Shown here in pieces: positions 27,471 through 36,317 of a stretch of 64,000 bases of DNA (within the stretch, counting starts at the first letter, position 1; each line of letters starts with the position of its first letter). The notes beneath the pieces are model-generated. The model saw nothing but the letters and a program-made list of their open reading frames with translations, had not been told where the DNA came from and ran no database searches. The DNA comes from Parabacteroides massiliensis (GTDB lineage Bacteria; Bacteroidota; Bacteroidia; Bacteroidales; Tannerellaceae), in NCBI RefSeq assembly GCF_900155425.1, contig NZ_LT700190.1, positions 847,401 to 911,400 of the forward strand. Direction: 5' to 3'. Made by a program: the position numbers and the translations under genes.

Positions 27471-30400
27471 TCTGTCCTTTTCCTGTATTCTGCCGGTGTG
27501 ATTTCGAACTGGGCTTTGAAACAACGGGTGAAATAACGCGGAGAACCGAAGCCCAGCCGTTCGGAGATGTCGGCTATCTGCAGGTCGGGATTGTCCGTCA
27601 ACATGGTTGCAGCCCGCTTCAGTTTGCAGCTGAGGACGAAGTCGTTTGGCGTCATGCCTGTCAGTGCCTTGAATTTGGCATACAACGAACTGCGGCTGAG
27701 TCCCAGTTCACGGGCCATCATATTCATGTCGAAGTCGATGTTATCCAGGTTCTTTTCGATGATCGAGTTGACCGTGTCCAGAAATTTCTGGTCGATCGGG
27801 TTACTAGCCAGCGATTGTGCATCGAAATCTTTCTGCCGGCTGAATTTATTTTGCAGGATAATACGGTTGCGGACCAGGTTATTGCAACGTGCCACCAGTA
27901 CCTTTGCGTTGAATGGTTTGTTGATATAGTCATCGGCGCCCCGTTGCAATCCTTCGATGTTTTGCTCGGCGGAAGTGAGTGCCGTCAGCAGGACGACCGG
28001 AATGTGGCATACGTCAAAATCATTTTTTATCTTCAAGCACATCTCCGTACCTGACATTTCGGGCATCATGACATCGCTCACGATGATGTCCGGCCGTTCT
28101 GCGCGTGCCTTTTCCAGTCCTTCTTTGCCGTTACGCGCCAACAGTACGCGGTAGGCAGGCGAGAACAGGGACGCTAATATCTGGAGCAATTCTTCATTGT
28201 CTTCGACCAGCAGGATCGTACGGGGAGAATCGTCTCCTTCGACCAGCACCTCTTTTTGCTCGGTTTCGGAAAATTCTTCCAAATGATCGGTAAAGGCGAT
28301 CGTGTCGGGAATCAGGCTTTCCGTTTGCTCCGGCTGCTTCCGGGCTTGTTCTTCCACGGAAAAATGCGTGCTGCCTTTCTGAAGGCAGACAATGAAAATG
28401 CTGCCGTAGCCGGGAGTGCTTTCCACTTGTATCGTTCCGTGGTGCAATTCGATAATACTTTTGGTCAAAGAAAGCCCGATCCCTGTGCTGGGCGTCTTGG
28501 TGATATTCGAAAAGCCGTTTTCGGCCTGATAGAAGCGGTCGAACACCTTGTCTATATCTTCTTTGTTGATTCCGATGCCGTTGTCGATAACCTTAATGAC
28601 AACTTCGTTTTCTTTATTTTCCAGAATCATTTCAATGGTCGCATTCGGTTTGGTGTATTTGAACGCATTGGACAGCAGGTTGTAGAAAACCTTTTGCATT
28701 TGTTTCGGATCGAAACTGCATAAAACTTTCTCTTGCGGAGCCGTAAAGTTGTAAGTGATGGAACGGCCGGATGCATATTCGTAAAAAGACAGGTAAATCT
28801 CCTTCAGGAACGGGACGATGTCTTGTTCGTACACTTTCAGTTTCATGTGGCCTTGTTCCAACTTGCGGAAATCCAGCAATTCGCTGATCAGGTTCCGCAT
28901 ATGATAGGTGTTCTTGTACACTTTCAGCAGTTTGTTGTATACGGAAGGAGACAAAGAACTGCTTTGCAGTAAGAGTTCGATCTGGGATATGATCAGTGTC
29001 AACGGTGTCCTGAACTCATGAGAGATGTTGGAGAAGAACTGTAGTTTGGCTTGGTTCAGTTCCTCGATCGCCTCTTTTTCTTTTCGTTCTATTTCCAGTG
29101 AAGTTTGCAACATGTATTGCGATTTCTTGAAACGGTAAATGCTGTACAGTATGCTGACGATCAAGAGGAAGTAAAGGAGATAGGCCAATTGGGAAGCATA
29201 CCAGGGAGAGTGAATCTGTATGTCCATCTTGATGGTACGCGGTTGTTCAAGATTCGGATCGTATTGAATTTCCCGGACGATAAGCGTGTATTTTCCGGGA
29301 TTCAAGTTGGTGTAGAAGATATTATTGTTCTTGCAGGGAATCCATTTCTTGTCGAATCCTTCCAGCATGTATTCATAAGACGCCTTTTTCAGCGTATTGA
29401 CATAGTTGTTTGACGTAAAGGTGAAAATCAGGTTATTCTGATTGTAGGCCAGTTCTATTTTCCGGGTATAGGGAAGGGCAGCGGTCAAGGCCTTGCTGGG
29501 ATCGCCCGGAAGAACGGGCTCGTTGTTGATAAACAGGTCTGAAAAATACAGTTGATAATCTTTGGAGGAATTGAACAACTGTTGTTCGAAGAAGGTTGCC
29601 ATGCCGTTGCTGCTCCCGACGAATATTTCCCCGTTCTTGCAGACCAGAATCCCGCAACCGATGTTTATGTCTGTAAGGGGAAGGGCTGTTCCAAGCTCCA
29701 CAACCTTGAACAGGTTTTGATCCGGATCGAAGAAGGTGATGCCTTTGTCGCCGGTTATGACGAGTTGGTTCTGTGTGGATAAAGCGAGTTCGTAACAATA
29801 ATCGCTGGCGATAAAGCTGTTCTCTGTCGTGTATCCGGTGAACTGTTTGTTTTTCTCGTCATAGCAGAACAACCCGGATCCTCGGGTCCCGAGAAAGATC
29901 CGTCCCTTTTTATCCTCGATTATTTGAGATATGGGAAATTTTCCCAGTCCGTTTTCTCCGGAAGGAAACAGCATCTGGTCCTTTTCGTCTTCGATGTTAA
30001 TCCTCCAAACACCTTTACCGTAAGACAGCCACATATACCCTTTGGAATCGACTAAGAAACAGGTATTGCCGTAGTATTTGCCACTTTTGAATAACGATGA
30101 GACCTTTTCCGTTTCCAGATCCATTTTGAAGATTCCTTTAGGGCCGGTACAGATCAGTACGTTCTTGTATATTTTCATGTGGTTGATCCGGTCACCGGCA
30201 ATAACCGCGTATGACGGGTCTTCGAAATAGGGATTCTTAAACTTCTTATTCTTGATGTCGTAGATTGAGAGCCCTCCGGTGTGGGTTCCGATATACAGTT
30301 TGTTGCGTTCCGGGCTGTAGGCGATTGCCTTCAGGTTATTGTGAGCAATGGAGTTGCGGTTCTCATCAGCCATGAAGTAGGTGAACTTTTTCGTTTTCCG

Positions 30401-31492
30401 GTCGAAGAAGTTCAATCCGCCGCCTTCGGTACAGATCCAGATGTTGTTGTCTTTGTCTTCTACCATTTTGCCGACGAAAGGATCGTTCAGGCAATCGTTT
30501 CGGGCGTTGTTGGAGGCGTAGACCGTGAAAAGGTCCGTCTCCGGGTTGAAATAGTTAACCCCGCCATAATAGGTCCCCAGCCAGATCGTTCCTTGCCTGT
30601 CTTTGTAAAGAGGGAAAACGGACGAATGGGTCATGCTGCCGGGCAAAGGGGTACGGGTATAAACTTCGAACCGGTTACTGGTCGGATTGTATTTATTCAA
30701 TCCGGTGAAGGTCCCGATCCAGATGTTCCCGAAATTGTCTTCCGCAAAATCCCGTACCTGGTTGCTTGAAATATTGTTGGGATTCGATGGGTCATAACGG
30801 TAGCGGGTGAAATTGCCGTGTGCGTCTCTTTTGTACAAGCCGTTCATGCGGATGGATATCCAAAGGTTACGTTTGGAATCTTCAAACAGGCTGTAAATGT
30901 CTTCGCCAACGATTTGGCAAGTGAGCGATTTGTCTTCATTCATCCTGAACAAGCCGTCTGTAGTGCCGATCCAGTACCGGCCTTTGGAATCTTCCCGGAA
31001 ACAAGTCGCATGTTGATACCGGCTCTCCAGCTTTGTGACGAAATCGAGTTTGTTTTTATCGGAATTCCAGGTGAAGACGGAGTCGGCTATGCCCACCCAT
31101 ATCGTTCCGTTGATGGAGGCGACGCTGTGTACGGCGGATTCTCGGAGGCGTGAGAATTTCTGTGTCCGGATGTCATAACGGATCAAAGCATAGTCGGATT
31201 CGAAGAAAACATTTCCATCTTTGTCGCCGGCGATGGAGCGTGTCCAATTGCCTGTCGGGTTAGTATCCCCGCGATGATATTCGGAAGGTTTGTAGACCGT
31301 AGTCCGGACGCCGTCGTATATGCTGATGCCTTCTTCCGTCCCGAACCACATTCTGCCTAAATTGTCCTGGTAGATTGCCATGACGGAAAGTTGCGACAGC
31401 CCTTCCCGTATGCCTATATGTTTGAAATAGATCGGATATATTCCGGTGCAGAATCCTACAAGCAAGATGAATGATATGATGGTTCTTCTCAT
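27443..31492 (-). CDS. Hybrid two-component system regulator (HTCS)
   Basis: This 1349-residue protein joins sensor and response functions in one chain. In order: a signal/transmembrane start; a periplasmic double beta-propeller of two-component-regulator repeats (GRMWFGTEEGISIYD, GNIWIGTFTGLNKYN) to about residue 680; a Y_Y_Y domain; a membrane helix near 780; HisKA with His825 (SNISHEFRTPL); HATPase (NLLSNAFKYT, DNGIGI, STGIGLSL); a receiver with Asp1140 (IIVSDVMMPEMSG); and an AraC-type HTH (FGSPRYFTRCFKAQF). HTCS proteins bind a PUL breakdown product directly and activate that PUL. It sits at the end of the lyase/GH88 PUL, and the repeated operator in front of three PUL transcripts is its likely target. 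Confidence 0.95.
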   Translation of the reverse strand: MRRTIISFILLVGFCTGIYPIYFKHIGIREGLSQLSVMAIYQDNLGRMWFGTEEGISIYDGVRTTVYKPSEYHRGDTNPTGNWTRSIAGDKDGNVFFESDYALIRYDIRTQKFSRLRESAVHSVASINGTIWVGIADSVFTWNSDKNKLDFVTKLESRYQHATCFREDSKGRYWIGTTDGLFRMNEDKSLTCQIVGEDIYSLFEDSKRNLWISIRMNGLYKRDAHGNFTRYRYDPSNPNNISSNQVRDFAEDNFGNIWIGTFTGLNKYNPTSNRFEVYTRTPLPGSMTHSSVFPLYKDRQGTIWLGTYYGGVNYFNPETDLFTVYASNNARNDCLNDPFVGKMVEDKDNNIWICTEGGGLNFFDRKTKKFTYFMADENRNSIAHNNLKAIAYSPERNKLYIGTHTGGLSIYDIKNKKFKNPYFEDPSYAVIAGDRINHMKIYKNVLICTGPKGIFKMDLETEKVSSLFKSGKYYGNTCFLVDSKGYMWLSYGKGVWRINIEDEKDQMLFPSGENGLGKFPISQIIEDKKGRIFLGTRGSGLFCYDEKNKQFTGYTTENSFIASDYCYELALSTQNQLVITGDKGITFFDPDQNLFKVVELGTALPLTDINIGCGILVCKNGEIFVGSSNGMATFFEQQLFNSSKDYQLYFSDLFINNEPVLPGDPSKALTAALPYTRKIELAYNQNNLIFTFTSNNYVNTLKKASYEYMLEGFDKKWIPCKNNNIFYTNLNPGKYTLIVREIQYDPNLEQPRTIKMDIQIHSPWYASQLAYLLYFLLIVSILYSIYRFKKSQYMLQTSLEIERKEKEAIEELNQAKLQFFSNISHEFRTPLTLIISQIELLLQSSSLSPSVYNKLLKVYKNTYHMRNLISELLDFRKLEQGHMKLKVYEQDIVPFLKEIYLSFYEYASGRSITYNFTAPQEKVLCSFDPKQMQKVFYNLLSNAFKYTKPNATIEMILENKENEVVIKVIDNGIGINKEDIDKVFDRFYQAENGFSNITKTPSTGIGLSLTKSIIELHHGTIQVESTPGYGSIFIVCLQKGSTHFSVEEQARKQPEQTESLIPDTIAFTDHLEEFSETEQKEVLVEGDDSPRTILLVEDNEELLQILASLFSPAYRVLLARNGKEGLEKARAERPDIIVSDVMMPEMSGTEMCLKIKNDFDVCHIPVVLLTALTSAEQNIEGLQRGADDYINKPFNAKVLVARCNNLVRNRIILQNKFSRQKDFDAQSLASNPIDQKFLDTVNSIIEKNLDNIDFDMNMMARELGLSRSSLYAKFKALTGMTPNDFVLSCKLKRAATMLTDNPDLQIADISERLGFGSPRYFTRCFKAQFEITPAEYRKRTEKKTSADAD

Positions 31493-31555
31493 AGTATATG
31501 ATATTAGCCGTTATTTGTTTATGGGGCTAAGGTAAAGAATTTTTTCTAAAAGCAT

Positions 31556-31563
31556 TATCTTTG
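31556..31563 (+). promoter_or_regulatory. -7 box (TATCTTTG) very close to the FecCD start
   Basis: An exact TAnnTTTG box ends 5 bp before the ATG at 31569, so transcription should start only a base or two before the start codon. This predicts a nearly leaderless mRNA. Confidence 0.6.
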
Positions 31564-31568
31564 CAGGC

Positions 31569-32603
31569 ATGAAAAAGCAAGCCTTTATTTTTTATCCGCT
31601 TTTGTTGGTTTTCCTGTTGTTGCTGTTTGCCGGCGGGTTGGTTTATGGTGCCGTCTCGATACCGGTAGAAAGTGTGGTGAATATATTGCTGGGAGAAGGG
31701 ACTGAGCGGCTTGCGTGGCAAAATATTGTGCTGCAGAGCCGTTTTCCCCAGGCCGTGACGGCTTTGTTGGCTGGTGCTTCGCTGGCTGTTAGCGGATTGT
31801 TGCTACAGACATTGTTCAGGAATCCGCTTGCCGGTCCTTCTATCCTCGGAATCAGTGACGGGGCCAATCTGGGTGTTGCCGCTATCATGCTCTATTTCGG
31901 TGGTACGTTGAGTACGGTAACCGATTTGCCGATCAGTGGCTATCTGGCGGTTATCCTGGCTGCCTTTAGTGGCGCGGCTTGTATTTTAGGATTGATTATT
32001 TACTTTTCGGCAAAGGTGAAGAATAACGTTATGCTGCTGATCATCGGTATCATGATCGGCTATCTCGCCTCGTCATTGATTTCGGTCCTGAATTATTATG
32101 CTTCGACAGACAAGGTTCATGCATTTGTGATGTGGGGATTGGGAAACTTCTCCGGAGTGTCTTTGCAACAGTTGCCCTATTTGGCCGGTTTCACTTGTGT
32201 CGGGTTACTATTGGCCATTCTTTTGATAAAACCTCTGAATGCATTGCTCTTGGGAGAAATGTATGCCGCCAATTTAGGGATCAAGATCAAGTGGACGCGC
32301 ATCCTGATCCTGTTGTGTACGGGCCTGCTTACTGCGACTACGACTGCCTTTTGCGGTCCGATCTCCTTTATCGGGCTGGCAGTCCCGCATGTCGCGCGTT
32401 TGATGTTAGGTTCTTCTAATCATAAGATGCTGGTTCCCGTTACGCTGCTGACCGGTTCTTGCATGGCGTTGCTTTGCAATTTGCTGATGGTGCTGCCGGG
32501 CACTCATAACATTCTGCCGCTGAATGCCGTGACTCCGATGCTTGGCGCTCCGGTGATTATTTATGTGATTGTGAATCGGAAGAATATCCAATACTTTGAC
32601 TGA
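31569..32603 (+). CDS. FecCD-family ABC transporter permease
   Basis: The 344-residue polytopic membrane protein has the FecCD/BtuC signature (RFPQAVTALLAGASLAVSGLLLQTLFRNPLAGPSILGISDGANLG, FCGPISFIGLAVPHVARL). Such permeases import cobalamin, haem or iron-siderophores across the inner membrane. The ATPase gene follows after 7 bp. No periplasmic binding protein, TonB receptor or cobalamin riboswitch is seen here, so the substrate stays open. Confidence 0.93.
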   Translation: MKKQAFIFYPLLLVFLLLLFAGGLVYGAVSIPVESVVNILLGEGTERLAWQNIVLQSRFPQAVTALLAGASLAVSGLLLQTLFRNPLAGPSILGISDGANLGVAAIMLYFGGTLSTVTDLPISGYLAVILAAFSGAACILGLIIYFSAKVKNNVMLLIIGIMIGYLASSLISVLNYYASTDKVHAFVMWGLGNFSGVSLQQLPYLAGFTCVGLLLAILLIKPLNALLLGEMYAANLGIKIKWTRILILLCTGLLTATTTAFCGPISFIGLAVPHVARLMLGSSNHKMLVPVTLLTGSCMALLCNLLMVLPGTHNILPLNAVTPMLGAPVIIYVIVNRKNIQYFD

Positions 32604-32610
32604 TAGGCGT

Positions 32611-33675
32611 ATGACAAAAATAGCTGCAATAGAAACAATAGGGCTCGGCATCGGTTACCTGCTGAAAGGCGGCAAGCGGAAAGTTGTCCATGACGATTTG
32701 AACCTGCAACTCGTCTCCGGCGAAGTGACCTGTTTGTTGGGACTGAACGGTGCCGGCAAATCGACGCTGCTCCGTACGCTTTGCGGTTTCCAGCCTCCGC
32801 TCGGCGGGGAGATACGTTTGATGGGAAAACCGCTCTCCGGTTATTCTCAGGCGAACTTTTCCTTGACTGTAGGTGTTGTACTGACGGAAAAAACGAATGC
32901 GGGAGGAATCACGGTCTATGAGTTGGTTTCGTTGGGAAGACATCCTTATACTGGCTTTTTCGGACAGTTGAAGAAGGCGGATCGTGCTATCATCGAGCAA
33001 TCGCTCGAAGCTGCCGGAATCGCCCATAAAGCCCAAAACTATGTTTCGGAGCTGAGCGACGGTGAACGTCAGAAGGCTATGATCGCCAAGGCGCTCGCCC
33101 AACAGTGCCCGATTATTCTGCTGGACGAACCAACAGCCTTTCTGGATGTGACCAGCCGTATCGAGACGATGGTTTTGCTGCATCGCCTGGCTGTCGAGCA
33201 AGAGAAGGCGATTTTACTCTCCACCCACGACCTGGATTTAGCTATTCAGATGGGCGATTGTCTGTGGTTGCAGGAGAAAGGGCGCCCGATGGCTTGCGGA
33301 ACTCCTGAAGACTTGATTATGAGCGGGGCCTTCGAATCTTTTTTCAGCAAGGAAGGAATCGTTTTCGATCCGGCTACCGGGAAGTTGAATACGGAAGCCC
33401 CCACGTCGCCTGTCGGTGTGGAAGGTGAGCCTTTGACTGCTTATTGGGTCGGAAATGCCCTTATGCGTAATGGCTACCGTCCTTCGTCTGTAAAGGAAGG
33501 GCAGTTGAATATCTCTTGCAAGGGACCGCATGAGCTGGCCGTGGCTTTGCCCGAAGGTGGCAGGAAAGAGCTTCGGACGGTAGCGGAACTTGTCTCTTTT
33601 ATCAACATGAGAAAAAGTTTTCATGCTGATGAAAATAAATTTTCTCCCGGTGAAAATAAATTTTCCTGCCGGTGA
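32611..33675 (+). CDS. ABC transporter ATP-binding protein with C-terminal extension
   Basis: ATG 32611 is preferred to a TTG at 32596 that lies inside the permease gene. The protein has Walker A GLNGAGKST, signature LSDGERQ, Walker B IILLDEPTAF and an H-loop STHDLDLA. It resembles FecE/BtuD-type ATPases, which are usually near 255 residues; here about 100 extra residues follow. The last residues are encoded by a short palindromic repeat array (DENKFSPGENKFSCR). It pairs with the FecCD permease just upstream. Confidence 0.92.
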   Translation: MTKIAAIETIGLGIGYLLKGGKRKVVHDDLNLQLVSGEVTCLLGLNGAGKSTLLRTLCGFQPPLGGEIRLMGKPLSGYSQANFSLTVGVVLTEKTNAGGITVYELVSLGRHPYTGFFGQLKKADRAIIEQSLEAAGIAHKAQNYVSELSDGERQKAMIAKALAQQCPIILLDEPTAFLDVTSRIETMVLLHRLAVEQEKAILLSTHDLDLAIQMGDCLWLQEKGRPMACGTPEDLIMSGAFESFFSKEGIVFDPATGKLNTEAPTSPVGVEGEPLTAYWVGNALMRNGYRPSSVKEGQLNISCKGPHELAVALPEGGRKELRTVAELVSFINMRKSFHADENKFSPGENKFSCR

Positions 33676-33687
33676 AAATAAATTTTC
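33631..33687. repeat. Three tandem palindromes GAAAATAAATTTTC
   Basis: The 14-base palindrome occurs at 33631-33644, 33652-33665 and 33674-33687 (periods 21 and 22), with CCGG-containing linkers. The first two copies lie in the ATPase coding region and the third spans its stop and the spacer to the MATE gene (ATG 33732). Confidence 0.9.
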
Positions 33688-33731
33688 ATCAGAAGGAACA
33701 GTAGTTTTATTTAAGATTAAAAGGTATAAAT

Positions 33732-35084
33732 ATGGCAAACGAAATAACGTGGCGGCTGGAGCATGAGAAGATCGGCCGATTGTTGTTGCATTATGCGATA
33801 CCGGCGGTGATCGGTACGATGGTGAATGCTCTTTATAATATTGTCGACCGTATCTTTATCGGGCAGGGAGTCGGTCCGCTGGCGATGGCCGGACTGACGC
33901 TGACATTCCCTATCCTGTTATTCCTCCAGGCGTTCGGAATGCTTGTCGGGGCAGGTGCCGCGACTCGTGTGTCCATCCATTTGGGACGAAAGGCAAATGA
34001 CATGGCGGAGAAAGTTTTGGGAAATGCATTGACCCTGACGTTCATCATAACGCTCGTTACGGTGGTCCCCTGCATGATCTGGATGGACGATTTGCTGCTC
34101 GCTTTCGGAGGAAGTGAACAGACGATCCCGTATGCAAGGGATTATCTGAATATCGTAGTCCCGGGGACGCTCCTGACTTCGCTTAGCTTCGGGTTCAATG
34201 CAGTTATGCGTGCTTCGGGATATCCGAAAAAAGCGATGTTCACCATGCTGATCGGAGCGGTAACCAATGTGATACTCGATCCTATATTTATCTTTTGGCT
34301 GGACATGGGTATTAAAGGGGCGGCCATTGCGACGATCATCTCGATGTTGCTCTGTACTCTTTTTGTGATGAACCATTTTATCCAGAAAGACAGTATAGTC
34401 CGTTTCCGGAAAGGTACGCTCAAACTGGAAAAGCATGTGGTTTGGAATATCCTGACGATCGGCATTTCGCCTTTTGCCATGCAGTTGGCAGGAAGTTTGG
34501 TGGTGGTGATCCAGAACTATGCGCTCAAACGACACGGAGGAGATTTGGCGTTGGGGGCAAACGGCATTATCACCAGTGTCGGGATGCTCTTGGTGATGCT
34601 GATTATCGGAATCGCGCAAGGAATGCAGCCGATTGTCGGTTTTAACTTCGGGGCAAAGAAATATCAGCGCGTTCAGGAAACATTGCGGCTGGTGATCATA
34701 ACCTCTACCATTATCATGGGAATCGGTTGTTTTTGCAGTGTGGCATTCCCGGAACTGATAGCCCGTGCCTTTACGAACGATCCGGCTTTGTTGGATGTCA
34801 CGGCAAACGGTCTGCGGATCAGTTTGCTGGTGTTTGTTGTCGTAGGTTCGCAGATATCGATCAGCCAGTTCTTCCAGAGTATCGGAGTGGCCTGGAAAGC
34901 TATGTTTTTGAGTTTGAGCCGGCAAGTGTTGTTCCTGATACCGGCGATGTTGCTGTTCTCGCACTTTTGGGGATTGGACGGAGTCTGGTATGCTGCGCCT
35001 TTCTCTGATTTTGTCGCAGCCGTAACAGCTTGGTTCTTCCTGTGGAATCATGTTAAAAACATGAAAAGAAAGAGTTTGAATTGA
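33732..35084 (+). CDS. MATE-family efflux transporter
   Basis: The 450-residue protein has about 12 membrane segments and MATE/NorM motifs: LLLHYAIPAVIGTMVNALYNIVDRIFIGQGVG, FQAFGMLVGAGAATRVSIHLGRK, IGIAQGMQPIVGFNFGAKKYQRV. MATE proteins export drugs or metabolites using a sodium or proton gradient. The gene follows the ABC ATPase by 56 bp and may be co-transcribed with it, with the palindrome array between. Confidence 0.93.
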   Translation: MANEITWRLEHEKIGRLLLHYAIPAVIGTMVNALYNIVDRIFIGQGVGPLAMAGLTLTFPILLFLQAFGMLVGAGAATRVSIHLGRKANDMAEKVLGNALTLTFIITLVTVVPCMIWMDDLLLAFGGSEQTIPYARDYLNIVVPGTLLTSLSFGFNAVMRASGYPKKAMFTMLIGAVTNVILDPIFIFWLDMGIKGAAIATIISMLLCTLFVMNHFIQKDSIVRFRKGTLKLEKHVVWNILTIGISPFAMQLAGSLVVVIQNYALKRHGGDLALGANGIITSVGMLLVMLIIGIAQGMQPIVGFNFGAKKYQRVQETLRLVIITSTIIMGIGCFCSVAFPELIARAFTNDPALLDVTANGLRISLLVFVVVGSQISISQFFQSIGVAWKAMFLSLSRQVLFLIPAMLLFSHFWGLDGVWYAAPFSDFVAAVTAWFFLWNHVKNMKRKSLN

Positions 35085-35146
35085 ACTTTTTACTATCTTG
35101 TTTGTCTACTATATGAAAATGGATTAATTAGGTTTCAACTAAAAGA

Positions 35147-35728
35147 ATGAGAAATATGAAAAGAGTATTATTGTTATTGGCTGTCCTGCTTTTTAGTGCA
35201 GGAACGATGATGGCACAGCAGGATAAAGCAGCTGATAAGGCTGCCAAAAAAGCCGAGAAAGAAGCAAGAAAAGCCGCCGAGGCTGCAGAACAGATGGCTT
35301 TGTTCGAACAAGGCGTACAAGCGCTGAATGAGAAAGACTTTGTGTTGGAAGCCGAACGCGTAGAGTTTAAGCGTGGACAATTCGTCTATGTGACTCCGAG
35401 TACGAACTTCGTTTCCATGAAAGGCGACCGTGCTACTATCCAGTTGGCTTTCAATACCGCAGCTGCCGGTCCGAACGGAATCGGGGGGATCACGGTCGAC
35501 GGGAATGCTTCGAATATAGAAATGAAAACAGATAAGAAAGGAAATGTTACATTCAGTATGATGGTACAAGGTGTTGCAGTCTCCGCCAATGTGACGATCC
35601 GTATGGTGAAGGGCACGAACAAATGTACGGCAACCGTAAGTCCGAACTTCAACAGCAATCGTATTTCATTCACCGGTTACCTGTATCCGTCGGATCAGTC
35701 CAACGTGTTTAAAGGACGCTCCATCTAA
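35147..35728 (+). CDS. Secreted DUF4251-like protein
   Basis: The 193-residue product has a signal peptide ending TMMAQ; ATG 35156 is an equally good start. A Lys/Ala/Glu-rich helix (DKAADKAAKKAEKEARKAAEAAE) precedes a small beta-rich domain (FVLEAERVEFKRGQFVYVTPSTNFVSM, GGITVDGNASNIEMKTDKKGN) typical of DUF4251 proteins of Bacteroidetes. Function unknown. Single gene followed by a terminator. Confidence 0.82.
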   Translation: MRNMKRVLLLLAVLLFSAGTMMAQQDKAADKAAKKAEKEARKAAEAAEQMALFEQGVQALNEKDFVLEAERVEFKRGQFVYVTPSTNFVSMKGDRATIQLAFNTAAAGPNGIGGITVDGNASNIEMKTDKKGNVTFSMMVQGVAVSANVTIRMVKGTNKCTATVSPNFNSNRISFTGYLYPSDQSNVFKGRSI

Positions 35729-35751
35729 GGTGTAGAAATCTTTTGTTCAGG

Positions 35752-35786
35752 AAAAGCTGCTTTCGGAAAGGAAGGCAGCTTTTTTT
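35752..35786 (+). terminator. Terminator after the DUF4251-like gene
   Basis: AAAAGCTGC (35752-35760) pairs with GCAGCTTTT (35775-35783), followed by more T residues. Confidence 0.8.
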
Positions 35787-35801
35787 ATGCAACGTATTTT
35801 A

Positions 35802-35809
35802 TATCTTTG
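35802..35809 (+). promoter_or_regulatory. -7 box (TATCTTTG) for the GroES-like gene
   Basis: Exact TAnnTTTG, 29 bp before the ATG at 35839. It also argues against the longer frame that opens upstream at 35743. Confidence 0.6.
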
Positions 35810-35838
35810 CCTGTCAAAATATCATAAATATAAAAGTC

Positions 35839-36222
35839 ATGCAGTTAGCAATAGATCAGAAAGACATAGATAAGTTCCTGATGGTGGGTGACAAGGTGCT
35901 TATCAAACCGAAGAACCCGCAGAGTCAGACAAAGTCAGGATTGTACCTGCCGCCTACGATTCAGCAGGAGAAGATACAGAGCGGCTATATCATCAAGGTC
36001 GGTCCCGGCTTCCCGCTTCCTTCCCAGAGTGAAGAACACGAAGTATGGGAAAAAAAGAAAGAGGGCGAAGTGCATTACCTTCCATTGCAGGCACATGAAG
36101 GCGATCTGGCTGTATTTCTGCAGAATGCGGCCTACGAGATCAGCTTTAACGAAGAGAAGTTTCTGATTGTCCCTCATTCGGCTATTTTGATGTTGGTACG
36201 TGACGAAGGTTTGTTCGAATAA
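35839..36222 (+). CDS. GroES-like (Cpn10-fold) protein without GroEL neighbour
   Basis: The start at 35839 follows a promoter box; the upstream extension is unlike any protein and crosses the terminator. The 127 residues contain a chaperonin-10 pattern: DKVLIKPKNPQSQTKSGLYLPPTIQQEKIQSGYIIKVGPG, and later EGDLAVFLQNAAYEISFNEEKFLIVPHSAILMLV. GroES caps GroEL; here no groEL is adjacent, so this is a stand-alone paralogue whose partner is unknown. Confidence 0.85.
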   Translation: MQLAIDQKDIDKFLMVGDKVLIKPKNPQSQTKSGLYLPPTIQQEKIQSGYIIKVGPGFPLPSQSEEHEVWEKKKEGEVHYLPLQAHEGDLAVFLQNAAYEISFNEEKFLIVPHSAILMLVRDEGLFE

Positions 36223-36267
36223 CTCCTTTTTGTTTGGCAAAATACTATGCTATCCAGTTTTTTGATG

Positions 36268-36275
36268 TATTTTTG
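36268..36275 (+). promoter_or_regulatory. -7 box (TATTTTTG) for the NfnA/NfnB pair
   Basis: Exact TAnnTTTG, 42 bp before the ATG at 36318. Confidence 0.5.
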
Positions 36276-36317
36276 CAACCAAATCAACAAGACTAACTAT
36301 CAACAGTAGCGATTATA

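Noticed and set aside
31569..33675. Vitamin B12 locus with riboswitch
   Set aside because: The FecCD permease and ATPase would fit, but no cobalamin riboswitch, BtuB or BtuF is present, and the promoter leaves no room for a leader.
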